Shown one piece after another: positions 42,658-50,984 of a stretch of DNA of 64,000 bases; the first letter of the stretch is position 1, and each line of letters begins with the position of its first letter. Where the stretch lies: the NCBI GenBank assembly GCA_014650015.1, contig BMUD01000004.1, positions 124,001 through 188,000 of the forward strand, read 5' to 3'. Made by a program: the position numbers and the translations under genes. The DNA is from Streptomyces griseoloalbus (GTDB taxonomy: Bacteria > Actinomycetota > Actinomycetes > Streptomycetales > Streptomycetaceae). The notes beneath the pieces were generated by a model that saw only the letters and a program-made list of their open reading frames with translations, was not told the origin of the DNA and made no database searches.

Positions 42658-43920
42658 ATGCCGATCCGCAGAACCAGGCACCTGTGCACCCTCGCCGCCG
42701 CCCTCGCCCTGACCGTCACCGCGCCCGCCGCCGTCGCCACCGCCGCCGGCTCCGCCCCGGGCTCCTCCGCCGCCCTGCGCGAGGTGCTGTTCGTGGGCAA
42801 CAACTGGGACGGCACCGCCGATGTCATCGAGTCCAGGGGTGACTTCGCGAAGATCGGCAGGATCGACGTCATCCCCGACAAGGACGAGCGGATGGCCGAG
42901 ATCAACGCCGATCCGATCCACTGGATCTACTTCATGGCGATCCGCAACAGCGTCGGCGAGGGCCACGACCAGTTCGTCGACGACATGTACTCCACGCCGG
43001 ACGGCACCTCGGTGGTGGTCTCCCGGCCGAGCTTCGCCGACGTCGTCTCCCTCGACCTCGCCACCGGCCGGGTCAACTGGCGTTTCCCCGTCTCCGGTTA
43101 CCGCTCGGACCACATGGCGGTCTCCCCCGACGGCAAGCGGGTCGCCGTCTCGGCGTCGACCTCCAACAGGGTGCACGTCCTGGACATCGAGACGGGTGAG
43201 GAGTTCGGTTCGTTCGCGACGGGCGACAAGCCGCACGAGAACGTCTTCAGCCGTGACGGCAAGTACATCTGGAACATGGCCATCGGCGAGGTGAACACCG
43301 CGCTCGACGCGACCTGGCTGGACTGGACCAAGGGCGACCGCCGCATCACCGTCGTGGACGCGACCACCTTCGAGCAGGTCAAGGTGGTCGACATGCGCGA
43401 CCGGCTGGACGCCGTCGGTCTGAAGGACCACTCGGACGCGGTCCGCCCGGCCGCCTTCTCCCCCGACGAGTCGAAGCTGTACTTCCAGGTGTCCTTCTTC
43501 AACGGCTTCTTCGAGTACGACGTCGCCACCGACCGGATCACCCGCACCAAGACCCTGCCGAAGAACCCGGCCACCAGCGACGACCGCACCACCTGGGTCA
43601 ACGACTCCCGCCACCACGGCATCACGATGAAGCCGGACGGCACCAAGCTGTGCGTCGCGGGCACCATGGACGACTACGCGACCGTCGTCGACCGCGCGAC
43701 CCTGGAGCAGGGCCCGCTCGTCACCGCGTCCAAGCCGTACTGGGCGACCGTCAGCGGTGACGGGAAGTCCTGCGTGGTCTCCGAGTCCGGCGCCGACCAG
43801 GTCACCGCCATCGACTTCGCGACCGGCGAGAAGACCGTGTCCGTACCCGTCGGCGACCACCCGCAGCGGGTACGCCTCGGTCACGTGGGGGCGCACTGGA
43901 GCGGCACGTCCGGCGGTTGA
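42658..43920 (+). CDS. secreted YncE-like beta-propeller protein
   Basis: The 420-residue protein has a signal peptide (about 1-30, with an A-L-A-L-T-V core and an A-A-G end) followed by repeated four-stranded blades of the YVTN/YncE seven-bladed type: V-V-S-L-D-L-A-T-G, V-H-V-L-D-I-E-T-G, V-T-A-I-D-F-A-T-G near 55-residue spacing. Such secreted propellers bind ligands or quinone-like cofactors, but enzymatic residues are not evident. A strong hairpin follows. No membrane anchor is visible. Confidence 0.78.
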   Translation: MPIRRTRHLCTLAAALALTVTAPAAVATAAGSAPGSSAALREVLFVGNNWDGTADVIESRGDFAKIGRIDVIPDKDERMAEINADPIHWIYFMAIRNSVGEGHDQFVDDMYSTPDGTSVVVSRPSFADVVSLDLATGRVNWRFPVSGYRSDHMAVSPDGKRVAVSASTSNRVHVLDIETGEEFGSFATGDKPHENVFSRDGKYIWNMAIGEVNTALDATWLDWTKGDRRITVVDATTFEQVKVVDMRDRLDAVGLKDHSDAVRPAAFSPDESKLYFQVSFFNGFFEYDVATDRITRTKTLPKNPATSDDRTTWVNDSRHHGITMKPDGTKLCVAGTMDDYATVVDRATLEQGPLVTASKPYWATVSGDGKSCVVSESGADQVTAIDFATGEKTVSVPVGDHPQRVRLGHVGAHWSGTSGG

Positions 43921-43937
43921 GCCGGGCGCGGACGCGG

Positions 43938-43970
43938 AGAGCGGGCGGGACGGGCTCACCCGCCCGCTCT
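43938..43970. terminator. hairpin terminator of the beta-propeller gene
   Basis: AGAGCGGGCGGG (43938-43949) and CCCGCCCGCTCT (43959-43970) form a perfect 12-bp stem with a 9-base loop, 17 bases after the stop codon. Confidence 0.75.
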
Positions 43971-43995
43971 TGGCGTCACCTTCGGTTCAGCGGCT

Positions 43996-44815
43996 GTGAT
44001 CGGTGCGCGCACGCTCCGGCACCGAGCCGTGGGTGACCGGCGCGTAGGACCGGAAGGCGCCACGGTCGTCGAGGTGATGCGCAGCGCGCCCCGTGGTCCG
44101 GGGGCGGCGATGGCCGTGGGCCCGGACGACGAGGTGGTGGGCAGCGTGTCCGGGGCTGTGTCGAGGGCGCGGTGTTCGAGCCGGCGACGCGGGAGGCCGT
44201 CGCCGACGGCGGGGCCCGGACGGAGACCCTCGGCTACAGCGACGAGGACGCCATCGCGGTCGGTCTGACCCGCGGCGGCGGGATCACCGTGCTCGTGCGT
44301 CCGGTCACGCCCGAGCTCGACCGGGCGTTCGGTGCCGTCGCGGGGTCGGTCGCCGCGGGCGAGCCGGTGACCGTGGCGACGGTCACCGACGGCTTCGCGC
44401 CGCGCGGCGCGACCCTCGCCGTCCGGCCGGACCGGGCCCTGGGCATCCTGGGGACGACCGGGCTGGACGCCGCCGTCACCGCCGACGCACGGGGTGGCCG
44501 CACCCTCGGCGCCACCGGGCTGCGCCACTACGGGCCCCGGGGGCAGCGCCGTGAGGACACGGTGAGCGTGTTCCTGCAGTCCTCGCGCCGCCGCCGCGCA
44601 TGCTGGTCTTCGGCGCGATCGACGAGCGGGAGCTGTCCCGGCTGCGCTCACCGGTCGGGCTCGACCTCGGCGCGCGTACGCCCGAGGAGGTGGCCGTGTC
44701 CGTGGCCGCCGAGATCGTCGCACTGCGCTGGGGCGGCCCGGGCGCCCCGCTGACCGCGACGCGGGGAGCGGTCCCTCCACGGCCCCCTCGGAACGCGGAA
44801 CAGACCGGTGTGTGA
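43996..44815 (+). pseudogene. decayed xdhC/coxI (xanthine dehydrogenase accessory) gene
   Basis: Pieces of the XdhC family can be read in order: S-A-P-R-G-P-G-A-A-M-A-V near 44090, T-L-G-Y-S-D-E-D-A-I-A-V-G-L-T near 44235 and L-V-F-G-A-I-D near 44605, then D-L-G-A-R-T-P-E-E-V-A-V near 44665. A one-base deletion near 44150 and another shift near 44590 break the frame. The Rossmann-like central part between A-I-D and L-R-S-P-V-G is missing. The product is nonfunctional. No xanthine dehydrogenase genes are nearby. Confidence 0.72.
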
Positions 44816-44895
44816 GTCCGGCCGAGGCGGGTAGTCGCCCGGTATCGCCTCCGATCGTGGGAAGGAGGTCCGTGAAAGCGCAACTACTCGCAAGC

Positions 44896-44928
44896 CCGGG
44901 CCGCTTCCACCGAGACGAAGCGGCCCGG
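44896..44928. terminator. hairpin after the phosphoesterase gene
   Basis: CCGGGCCGCTTC (44896-44907) and GAAGCGGCCCGG (44917-44928) form a perfect 12-bp stem with a 9-base loop. The minus-strand phosphoesterase stops at 44933, so the hairpin lies directly downstream of it. Confidence 0.65.
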
Positions 44929-44932
44929 ACCG

Positions 44933-45433
44933 TCAGCGCGGGGGCAGCCGGTGGAGTTCCACCTCACCGAGCCCGGCCCCGGTGATCGTCGCCGTCATGT
45001 AGGTGCAGTGGGGCTGGCGACGGCGGTCCGTGGGTGAGCCCGGGTTGAGCAGACGAAGTCCGGTGGGAGCGGTCGTGTCCCACGGGATGTGACTGTGTCC
45101 GAACACCAGCACGTCAAGGTCGGGGAAGCGCGCGGCACACCTCGTCTCGCGGCCCTGCGCCGGCCCCGTCTCGTGGATCACGCCGAAGCGCAGCCCGCCG
45201 AGGTCCGCGTACGCGATCTCCGGCAACCGGGCACGCAGTGCGGCCCCGTCGTTGTTCCCGTACACCCCGACGAGCCGGCGGCTGCGGCTCTCCAGCAGGT
45301 CGAGGGTGGCGGTGTCGACCCAGTCCCCGGCGTGGAACACGACGTCCGCACGCGGAATCTCGTCCAGCAGCGGTGCGGGCAGCTGCCTGGCGCGTTTGGG
45401 CAGATGGGTGTCGGACATCAGAAGGAGACGCAC
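44933..45433 (-). CDS. YfcE-type metallophosphoesterase
   Basis: The 166-residue protein has all core motifs of calcineurin-like phosphodiesterases: M-S-D-T-H near residue 6, H-A-G-D-W near 34, G-N-N-D near 59, H-E-T-G near 85 and G-H-S-H near 111. Two metal ions are bound by these residues. Family members cleave phosphodiesters, often with broad specificity. The GTG at 45433 starts at V-R-L-L-L-M-S-D-T-H, and the start lies only 13 bases from the palindromic repeat, which may carry its promoter. Confidence 0.83.
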   Translation of the reverse strand: MRLLLMSDTHLPKRARQLPAPLLDEIPRADVVFHAGDWVDTATLDLLESRSRRLVGVYGNNDGAALRARLPEIAYADLGGLRFGVIHETGPAQGRETRCAARFPDLDVLVFGHSHIPWDTTAPTGLRLLNPGSPTDRRRQPHCTYMTATITGAGLGEVELHRLPPR

Positions 45434-45445
45434 GGACAGCAGCCT

Positions 45446-45617
45446 AGGCTGTCTGACCATTCGCGTCGTCGCCCGCAGGGCGGCTCGCGGCGTCAGGTGC
45501 GTGCTCTCGGCGTGCCGGGCGCAGAGCCTCGTACGGGATGTACTCGGCTCTGCGCCCGGTGCCGCGAGAGTGCGTGCATGGCGTCGCGAGGCAGGCGGGA
45601 ATCGTCATACAGGCCCT
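45446..45617. repeat. palindromic MITE-like repeat, copy 2
   Basis: A 172-bp imperfect palindrome between the phosphoesterase and the glycosyltransferase. Arms CGGCGTCAGGTGCGTGCTCTCGG and their near-complement surround a central GGGCGCAGAGCC/GGCTCTGCGCCC stem with a 15-base loop. Its outer arms end in AGG-CTGTCTGAC and GTCATACAGGCCCT. It shares 30 bp inner arms with the repeat at 5754-5926. No coding capacity. Confidence 0.75.
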
Positions 45618-45782
45618 AGCCGGCACGGAGCGTCCGGCGGCGCGTCGCGCCCCAAGTGACGTCCGGGACAAGCCGATCGGCGAGGTGAACGCGGGACCGT
45701 GGTGGCGGTGGGGTTACGATCGGGCAGCGCATCCCAAGCCCTCACATTCGACCGCAGGACACCCGAAGGGCCGTACCTCCAG

Positions 45783-47720
45783 ATGCCGGTCAAGGTCAGC
45801 GTCATCGTGCCCGTGTACAATCCGGGCATCTACATCGAGGACTGCATCGCCTCGCTGCGGCGGCAGTCGCTGCCACCCGACGCGTACGAGGCGATCTTCG
45901 TCGACGACGGTTCCACCGACGGGACTGCGGCCCGGCTCGACCGGCTCGCCGCCGAGGACCCCCGGATGCGGGTGATCCACCAGGAGAACTCCGGCTGGTC
46001 GGGCAAGCCGCGCAACGTGGGGATCGCCGCCGCGCGGGGCGAGTTCGTGATGTTCGTCGACAACGACGACTACCTGGGCGACGAGGCCCTCGAGCGGATG
46101 TACGCGTACGGCGTGGCCCACGGCGCCGATGTCGTCGTGGGCAAGATGGCCGGCAAGAACCGCGGGGTGCCCGTGGAGTTGTTCCGCCGCAACCACCCGC
46201 GGGCGACCGTCGAGAACGCCCCGCTGATCGACAGCCTCACGCCGCACAAGATGTTCCGCCGCGCGTTCCTCGACCGGATCGGGCTGCGCTTTCCGGAGGG
46301 GCGGCGGCGCCTGGAGGACCACGTCTTCGTCACCGAGGCGTATCTGCGGGCGGACAACGTGTCCGTGCTCGGCGACTACGTCTGCTACTACCACATCAGA
46401 CGCGACGACGCCTCCAACGCCGGCTTCCAGCGCTTCGACCCGGTCGGGTACTTCACGAACCTCCGGGAGGCGCTCGACGTGGTCGAGCGGTACACCGAGC
46501 CCGGGGCGGTACGGGACCGGCTGTTCCGCCGCTGGCTGCGGGTGGAGATGGTGGAGCGGCTGCGGGCCCGGCGGCTGCTGGCGCTGCCGGACGACTACCG
46601 CAGGGAGCTGTTCGCGGAGATCCACAAGGTCGTCGTCGAACGGTTCGGTCCGGGTGTCGCGGCCGGGTTGCAGCCGACGCAGCAGGTGGTCGCCGCGCTG
46701 ACGGCGGCCGACCGGTACGACGACGTGGTCGCCTTCGCCGAATGGGAGGCCGGCGTCGCGCCGAGCGCGGCGCCCACGAGCGTGGAGTGGCGGGACGGCT
46801 CGCTGCACATCGGCTTCACCGCCGAGTACACCTCCGCCGGCGAGCCGATGACGTTCCCCGCGGACACCGTCCGTACCCCGTTGTCCGACCCGCCGAAGAG
46901 TGTCGAGGAGGCGGTGGCGTGGGTCGGCGCGCAGACCGCGGCACGCTACGGCCAGGCCACCGCGGACCTGCTGCTGCGGGAACGGGCCAGCTCCGCCCAG
47001 TACTTCCAGCCCGTGGAGTTCACCGCACAGACCGTTGCCGTCGAGGACGGCGAACGGGCGCGGCTGGTACTGCGGGCGACCGCGACTGTCGACCCCGCCG
47101 CCCTGCCGGGCGACGGGGTCTGGGACGCCGTGGTCCGGGTCAGGCTCGGCGGCTGGACCAAGGAGTGCCGGCTGGGCCCCGCCGCGCGTGACACCCGCCC
47201 CGCGCCGTACGCGGGCGTCGTCGGCGACCGGGCGGTCCTGCCGTACTGGACCGAGCCGCACGGCAATCTCGCGCTGGACACGGCCGCCAAGGGCAGGCGG
47301 CTCGGGCTGGACGGTGTGCGGCGGCCGGACGTCACCGTGTCCGGGGCCCGGCTGCGCGCCCGTATCCCGCTCCACACGGCGGGCGGCGCCCCGGTGGGGC
47401 TCAGGTTCACCTCGTCCGGCAGGACCCTGCGCGCGCCCGGCACCCTGACCGATGAACCGGATGGGCCGGGGTCCCTGCTGGAGGCCACCCTGCCCTCCGG
47501 CCTTCCCCGGGGGATCTGGCGGGTCGCGCTGAGCCTGGACCCCGATGCCGCGCAGCCCCGTTGGGCGGGCCTGCCGTTCGCGCTGCGCGCAGCCGGTGAC
47601 AGAGTGCTGGTGGTGCCCGTTCCCCGCCCCCGTGCGGTACGGAAGCTGGTGCGCGGGGTGCGGCGCGTGCTCGGCGCCGCCCGCGCGAAGGTGTCTCCCC
47701 TGATCCGGGGAAGGCGGTGA
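45783..47720 (+). CDS. family 2 glycosyltransferase (surface glycan)
   Basis: The 645-residue protein has an N-terminal GT2 domain (about 1-230): V-S-V-I-V-P-V-Y-N-P-G at the start, F-V-D-D-G-S-T-D near 38-45, a second acidic motif V-D-N-D-D-Y near 89, and R-R-L-E-D-H near 178 as catalytic base region. The long C-terminal part (about 230-640) is beta-rich and resembles extensions in teichoic/teichuronic acid glycosyltransferases. It likely transfers a sugar to a cell-wall glycopolymer at the membrane. Neighbouring methyltransferase and rfbA genes support this. Confidence 0.8.
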   Translation: MPVKVSVIVPVYNPGIYIEDCIASLRRQSLPPDAYEAIFVDDGSTDGTAARLDRLAAEDPRMRVIHQENSGWSGKPRNVGIAAARGEFVMFVDNDDYLGDEALERMYAYGVAHGADVVVGKMAGKNRGVPVELFRRNHPRATVENAPLIDSLTPHKMFRRAFLDRIGLRFPEGRRRLEDHVFVTEAYLRADNVSVLGDYVCYYHIRRDDASNAGFQRFDPVGYFTNLREALDVVERYTEPGAVRDRLFRRWLRVEMVERLRARRLLALPDDYRRELFAEIHKVVVERFGPGVAAGLQPTQQVVAALTAADRYDDVVAFAEWEAGVAPSAAPTSVEWRDGSLHIGFTAEYTSAGEPMTFPADTVRTPLSDPPKSVEEAVAWVGAQTAARYGQATADLLLRERASSAQYFQPVEFTAQTVAVEDGERARLVLRATATVDPAALPGDGVWDAVVRVRLGGWTKECRLGPAARDTRPAPYAGVVGDRAVLPYWTEPHGNLALDTAAKGRRLGLDGVRRPDVTVSGARLRARIPLHTAGGAPVGLRFTSSGRTLRAPGTLTDEPDGPGSLLEATLPSGLPRGIWRVALSLDPDAAQPRWAGLPFALRAAGDRVLVVPVPRPRAVRKLVRGVRRVLGAARAKVSPLIRGRR

Positions 47721-47752
47721 CGGAGTGAGCGCGCCGGCGACCGGGGGCGCCT

Positions 47753-48015
47753 GAGTGCCGCAGCCCCAGGTCGTGCGGACGTCCGGGAGTGCCGCAGCCC
47801 CAGGTCCTCCCGGACGACCGGGGCAGCGTCCGGGAGTGGTACCGGGACGAGGATTTCCGCGAGGCGGCGGGATACGACCTGTCGGCCCGGTGCCGTCCCC
47901 CGAGGACCGGAAGCGTGCCACGCCGGCCGAGGCGGAGCGCCTCGGCCGGCTGCCCTCGTACGAGGCCTGCCGCGCACGCTGTGCAGCGCTGCGCGGCAGG
48001 GGGCTCAGCGGCTGA
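47753..48015 (+). pseudogene. fragmentary plus-strand gene with duplicated start
   Basis: Two 20-bp direct repeats (47753-47772 and 47787-47806) each contain a GTG and open the same reading direction. From the second, R-E-W-Y-R-D-E-D-F-R-E-A-A-G-Y-D-L-S follows, then a frameshift and P-E-D-R-K-R-A-T-P and S-Y-E-A-C-R-A-R-C. It looks like a short gene disrupted by a duplication and a shift. The family is not recognised. Confidence 0.4.
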
Positions 48016-48808
48016 CGCCGACCTGTTCCAGGGCGCGGCGCAGGGGCTCCCAGCCCACGCGCCGCGGCAGGCCGCGGTTGCGCGCCTGGGCGAGCGCACG
48101 CCAGAAACCGGCCTGCAGCAGCGCCTCCGGGGACACCGCACCGGCCCGCTCCAGGATCGCCTCGGGCACCTTCTGCGGGTCGGGCACCTTGTACTCGGCC
48201 ATGATCTCGTCGTACTTGTCGTGCAGCACCGTGTTGTCCGGGTCGGCGCCGAAGATGACGAGCTGGCCGGTGGGCTCGGTGTCGACCAGGACGGTCACCA
48301 GGTCGGGACGGTAGCGCGCCAGGACTTCGGTGATCTTGTAGACGTCGCCGGTCCAGGCGGTGGTGTGCCGGTCGCGGGCGGCCTCGTCCACGCTGCGCGG
48401 CAGCATGTCGTCGAGGACGATCACGCTGGACCAGTCCGAGTGCTTCTCGACGTTCATGAAGTCGCGCAGGGCGTACTCGAACAGGTGCATGCCGTCGATG
48501 AACGACAGGTCGAGCGTGGTGCGGCGCCAGTACCCGAAGGGGCTGCGTCCGCGGCGCAGATTGCGCAGCGGGTGCCGGCCGCCCTTGAGGTGGGCCAGCG
48601 GGTTGTCGCGGGCGAAGAAGTCGTCGCTGGTGGCTTTCACCAGGTGGACGTCGCACTTCAGTTCCGAGACCACCTTGAATGCGGGGTCGACCGCGATGCT
48701 GGGGACGCGTGACAGGCGCAGGCTGCGCCCGTCGTTGACGCCGATCTCCAGGTAGTTGCGGTTGGCGCTGGCCTTGTGCAGTTCCCGGAGGAACTCATGG
48801 CGTTTCAC
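48005..48808 (-). CDS. class I SAM-dependent methyltransferase (Methyltransf_24 type)
   Basis: The 267-residue protein starts K-R-H-E-F-L-R-E-L and has the SAM motif E-I-G-V-N-D-G-R-S near 21-29 and an acidic loop V-D-P-A-F-K near 45. A later D-L-S-F-I-D-G-M-H-L-F-E-Y segment near 100 is typical of Methyltransf_24 proteins found in surface-glycan clusters. The GTG at 48808 overlaps the rfbD relic by 14 bases, so they share a transcript. The substrate may be a glycan residue. Confidence 0.78.
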   Translation of the reverse strand: MKRHEFLRELHKASANRNYLEIGVNDGRSLRLSRVPSIAVDPAFKVVSELKCDVHLVKATSDDFFARDNPLAHLKGGRHPLRNLRRGRSPFGYWRRTTLDLSFIDGMHLFEYALRDFMNVEKHSDWSSVIVLDDMLPRSVDEAARDRHTTAWTGDVYKITEVLARYRPDLVTVLVDTEPTGQLVIFGADPDNTVLHDKYDEIMAEYKVPDPQKVPEAILERAGAVSPEALLQAGFWRALAQARNRGLPRRVGWEPLRRALEQVGVSR

Positions 48809-49502
48809 GAAGGGGACTCTCCTTGCGGATTCCGGGCAGTGCTTCGTGCAGGGCGGCGCGCCAGTCACGCGGCGCGGGCAGGCCTATCTCCTGCCTGCGG
48901 GCGTGCGCCGGGGCGCTGTGGGCGGGGCGCGGCGCGGGCCGCGGGAAGGCCGCCGTGGTGGTGGGCCGTACCCGATCCGGGTCGGCACCTGCGCGGCGGA
49001 ACACCTCGCGGGCCAGGTCGTACCAGGTGGCCTCGCCGGAGTCGGTGGCGTGGAAGACGCCATGTGTGCCGTCGCCGAGGCGGGAGCCGAGGTCGGCTGC
49101 GCGCTCGGCGACGTCCGCGCTCCAGGTGGGCTGCCCCCGCTGGTCGTCGACGACGTCGACGGTGGGGAGGCGGGCTTCGAGACCGATCATCGTCCGCACG
49201 AAGTTAGCGCCGTGGACCCCGTGGAGCCAAGCGGTGCGCACGATGGCGCCCGCGCCGGGCCATTCCTCCCGTACGGCCTGCTCGCCGGCGAGCTCGGAGC
49301 GGCCGCAGGCGGTGCGCGGGGCGGTGGGGTGGTCCTTCGGGCAGGGGGTGAAGACGGAGCCGGTGGAGACGCGGATCAGCCGGGCGCCGTGGGCGGCGCG
49401 GGCGCGGGCGGGCAGGCGCGGTGCGGGCAGGTCGGAGGCGAGCAGCGTGCGGACGTAGTGGGAGCCGATGGCGCCGGCGGCTCCGGTGACGAGGAGGTTC
49501 AT
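48795..49502 (-). pseudogene. rfbB-rfbD chimera, dTDP-rhamnose genes fused by deletion
   Basis: The first 24 residues match the start of dTDP-glucose 4,6-dehydratase (T-G-A-A-G-A-I-G-S-H-Y-V-R-T). The rest, from A-A-H-G-A-R-L-I-R-V-S-T, matches dTDP-4-dehydrorhamnose reductase from about residue 85 on. A deletion joining the two genes explains this. The reductase Y-x-x-x-K pair is C-G-R-S-E (Tyr to Cys, Lys to Glu) and S-T-D-Y became S-T-G-S. Frame and start (ATG overlapping the rfbA stop by four bases) are preserved, so a protein may be made, but it should be inactive. Confidence 0.72.
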
Positions 49503-50566
49503 GAATGGATCTGCACCTTGCTGTGGTCGCCGAGGACGAGCCGGTGGGCGCTGGGGACGCCGGGCGCGGGGGTCACCTCGACATGACGGCCGATCAGCGA
49601 GGACTCGATGCGGCCGACGCCGTCGATGGAGGAGTCCCGCAGCACGATGGAGAATTCCAGTTCGCTGTCGGTGATCCGGCAGTTCTCCGCGACGGAGGTG
49701 AAGGGGCCGACGTAGGAGTCGCTGACGACCGTTCCGGCGCCGATGACGGCGGGGCCGACGATGCGTGAGTTGACGATCCGCGCGCCCTCCTCCACGACCA
49801 CCCGGCCGATGGTCTCCGACCGGTCGTCGACGTCGCCGTCGATGCGGCGTTCGACGCCTTCGAGGACGGAGCGGTTGACCTCCAGCATGTCGACGACGTT
49901 GCCGGTGTCCTTCCAGTAGCCCTGGATGACGGTGCAGCGCACGTCGGCGCGGGAGTCGATCAGATGCTGGATGGCGTGGGTGATCTCGAGTTCGCCGCGC
50001 CAGGAGGGCTTGATCGCGCGCGCCGCCTCGTGGATGGCGGGCGTGAAGAGGTAGACGCCGACGAGGGCGAGGTCGCTCTTGGGGTCGTCCGGCTTCTCCT
50101 CCAGGCCGATCACCTGGCCGGACGGGTCGAGTTCGGCGACCCCGAAGGAGCGGGCGTCGGCGACGCGGGTGAGCAGGATCTGCGCGTCGGGCCGGTGGCG
50201 GCCGAACTCCTCGACGAGGCCGGTGATGCCGCCGACGATGAAGTTGTCGCCGAGGTACATCACGAAGTCGTCGTCGCCGAGCCAGTCCCGGGCGATCAGC
50301 ACGGCGTGCGCCAGTCCCAGGGGCTCTTCCTGGGGGATGTAGGTGACCTGGAGACCGAACTTCGATCCGTCGCCGACCGCGTCCTCGATCTCCGCGGCCG
50401 AATCACCGACGATCATCCCGACGTCGGTGATGCCCGCGTCCGCGAGGGACTCCAACCCGTAGAAGAGCACGGGCTTGTTGGCCACGGGCACCAACTGTTT
50501 CGCCGAGGTGTGGGTGATCGGCCTCAGCCGGGTTCCGGCGCCACCGGACAGCACGAGAGCCTTCAT
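49499..50566 (-). CDS. rfbA: glucose-1-phosphate thymidylyltransferase
   Basis: The 355-residue protein has the nucleotidyl-transferase signature G-G-A-G-T-R-L-R-P near 8-16, V-A-N-K-P near 26 and metal Asp in L-G-D-N near 108 (F-V-M-Y-L-G-D-N). A C-terminal left-handed beta-helix-like domain (about 250-350) identifies the long form, related to StrD/RmlA. It makes dTDP-glucose from glucose-1-phosphate and dTTP, starting rhamnose or deoxysugar synthesis. The start at 50566 is at the conserved M-K-A-L-V-L-S-G-G. The following rfbB/rfbD genes are broken. Confidence 0.86.
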   Translation of the reverse strand: MKALVLSGGAGTRLRPITHTSAKQLVPVANKPVLFYGLESLADAGITDVGMIVGDSAAEIEDAVGDGSKFGLQVTYIPQEEPLGLAHAVLIARDWLGDDDFVMYLGDNFIVGGITGLVEEFGRHRPDAQILLTRVADARSFGVAELDPSGQVIGLEEKPDDPKSDLALVGVYLFTPAIHEAARAIKPSWRGELEITHAIQHLIDSRADVRCTVIQGYWKDTGNVVDMLEVNRSVLEGVERRIDGDVDDRSETIGRVVVEEGARIVNSRIVGPAVIGAGTVVSDSYVGPFTSVAENCRITDSELEFSIVLRDSSIDGVGRIESSLIGRHVEVTPAPGVPSAHRLVLGDHSKVQIHS

Positions 50567-50583
50567 CTGGCTCACCATAGTCC

Positions 50584-50602
50584 TGTTCCGGCGCACGGAA
50601 CA
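50584..50602. promoter_or_regulatory. inverted repeat in the rfbA leader
   Basis: TGTTCCG and CGGAACA, perfect 7-bp arms around GCGCA, lie 18-36 bases upstream of the rfbA start. The site could be an operator or an RNA hairpin that hides the ribosome binding site. Confidence 0.4.
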
Positions 50603-50944
50603 TCACGTGCTTTACTCGTGTATTACGAAACCCCCGGTGAGGACCGATGAGTCGCCCGGATACCCGCTAATCATCGCCTCTCACGATGTTTCCCTCCGAA
50701 CCCCTGTTCGGGGTGGCGGAACCGGTACCGCGGTCCACGGCGGGCAGGCAGGTACGCAGCGGGTCCTTGCCGCGCAGTCGCCGGGCTCGCGCCCAGCCGG
50801 TCTCCGCTCGGCGGGGCGCGGGTCGGTCGGTGGTCTCCGAGGTCACGACGCATCATCTTCCTTCTGCATCCGCTGTCGTCCGGGTCCCCGGCCCGCCGCT
50901 CGACAAACACCCGACCGTTGTCCGAGCCTCCCTGTCTGAACGCC

Positions 50945-50978
50945 CCGGCCCGGGCGGTGAGTTCCCCGCCCGGGCCGG
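50945..50978. terminator. hairpin after the CBS gene
   Basis: Perfect 13-bp arms (50945-50957 and 50966-50978) with an 8-base loop lie seven bases beyond the stop of the minus-strand CBS gene. The 340 bases from 50603 to 50944 upstream of rfbA hold no gene I can support. Confidence 0.7.
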
Positions 50979-50984
50979 CCGCGC

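Noticed and set aside
45714-48656. Minus-strand open frame of almost 1000 codons
   Set aside because: It lies antisense to the GT2 gene and out of frame with the methyltransferase gene; its Arg/Gly/Pro-rich composition is that of a shadow.
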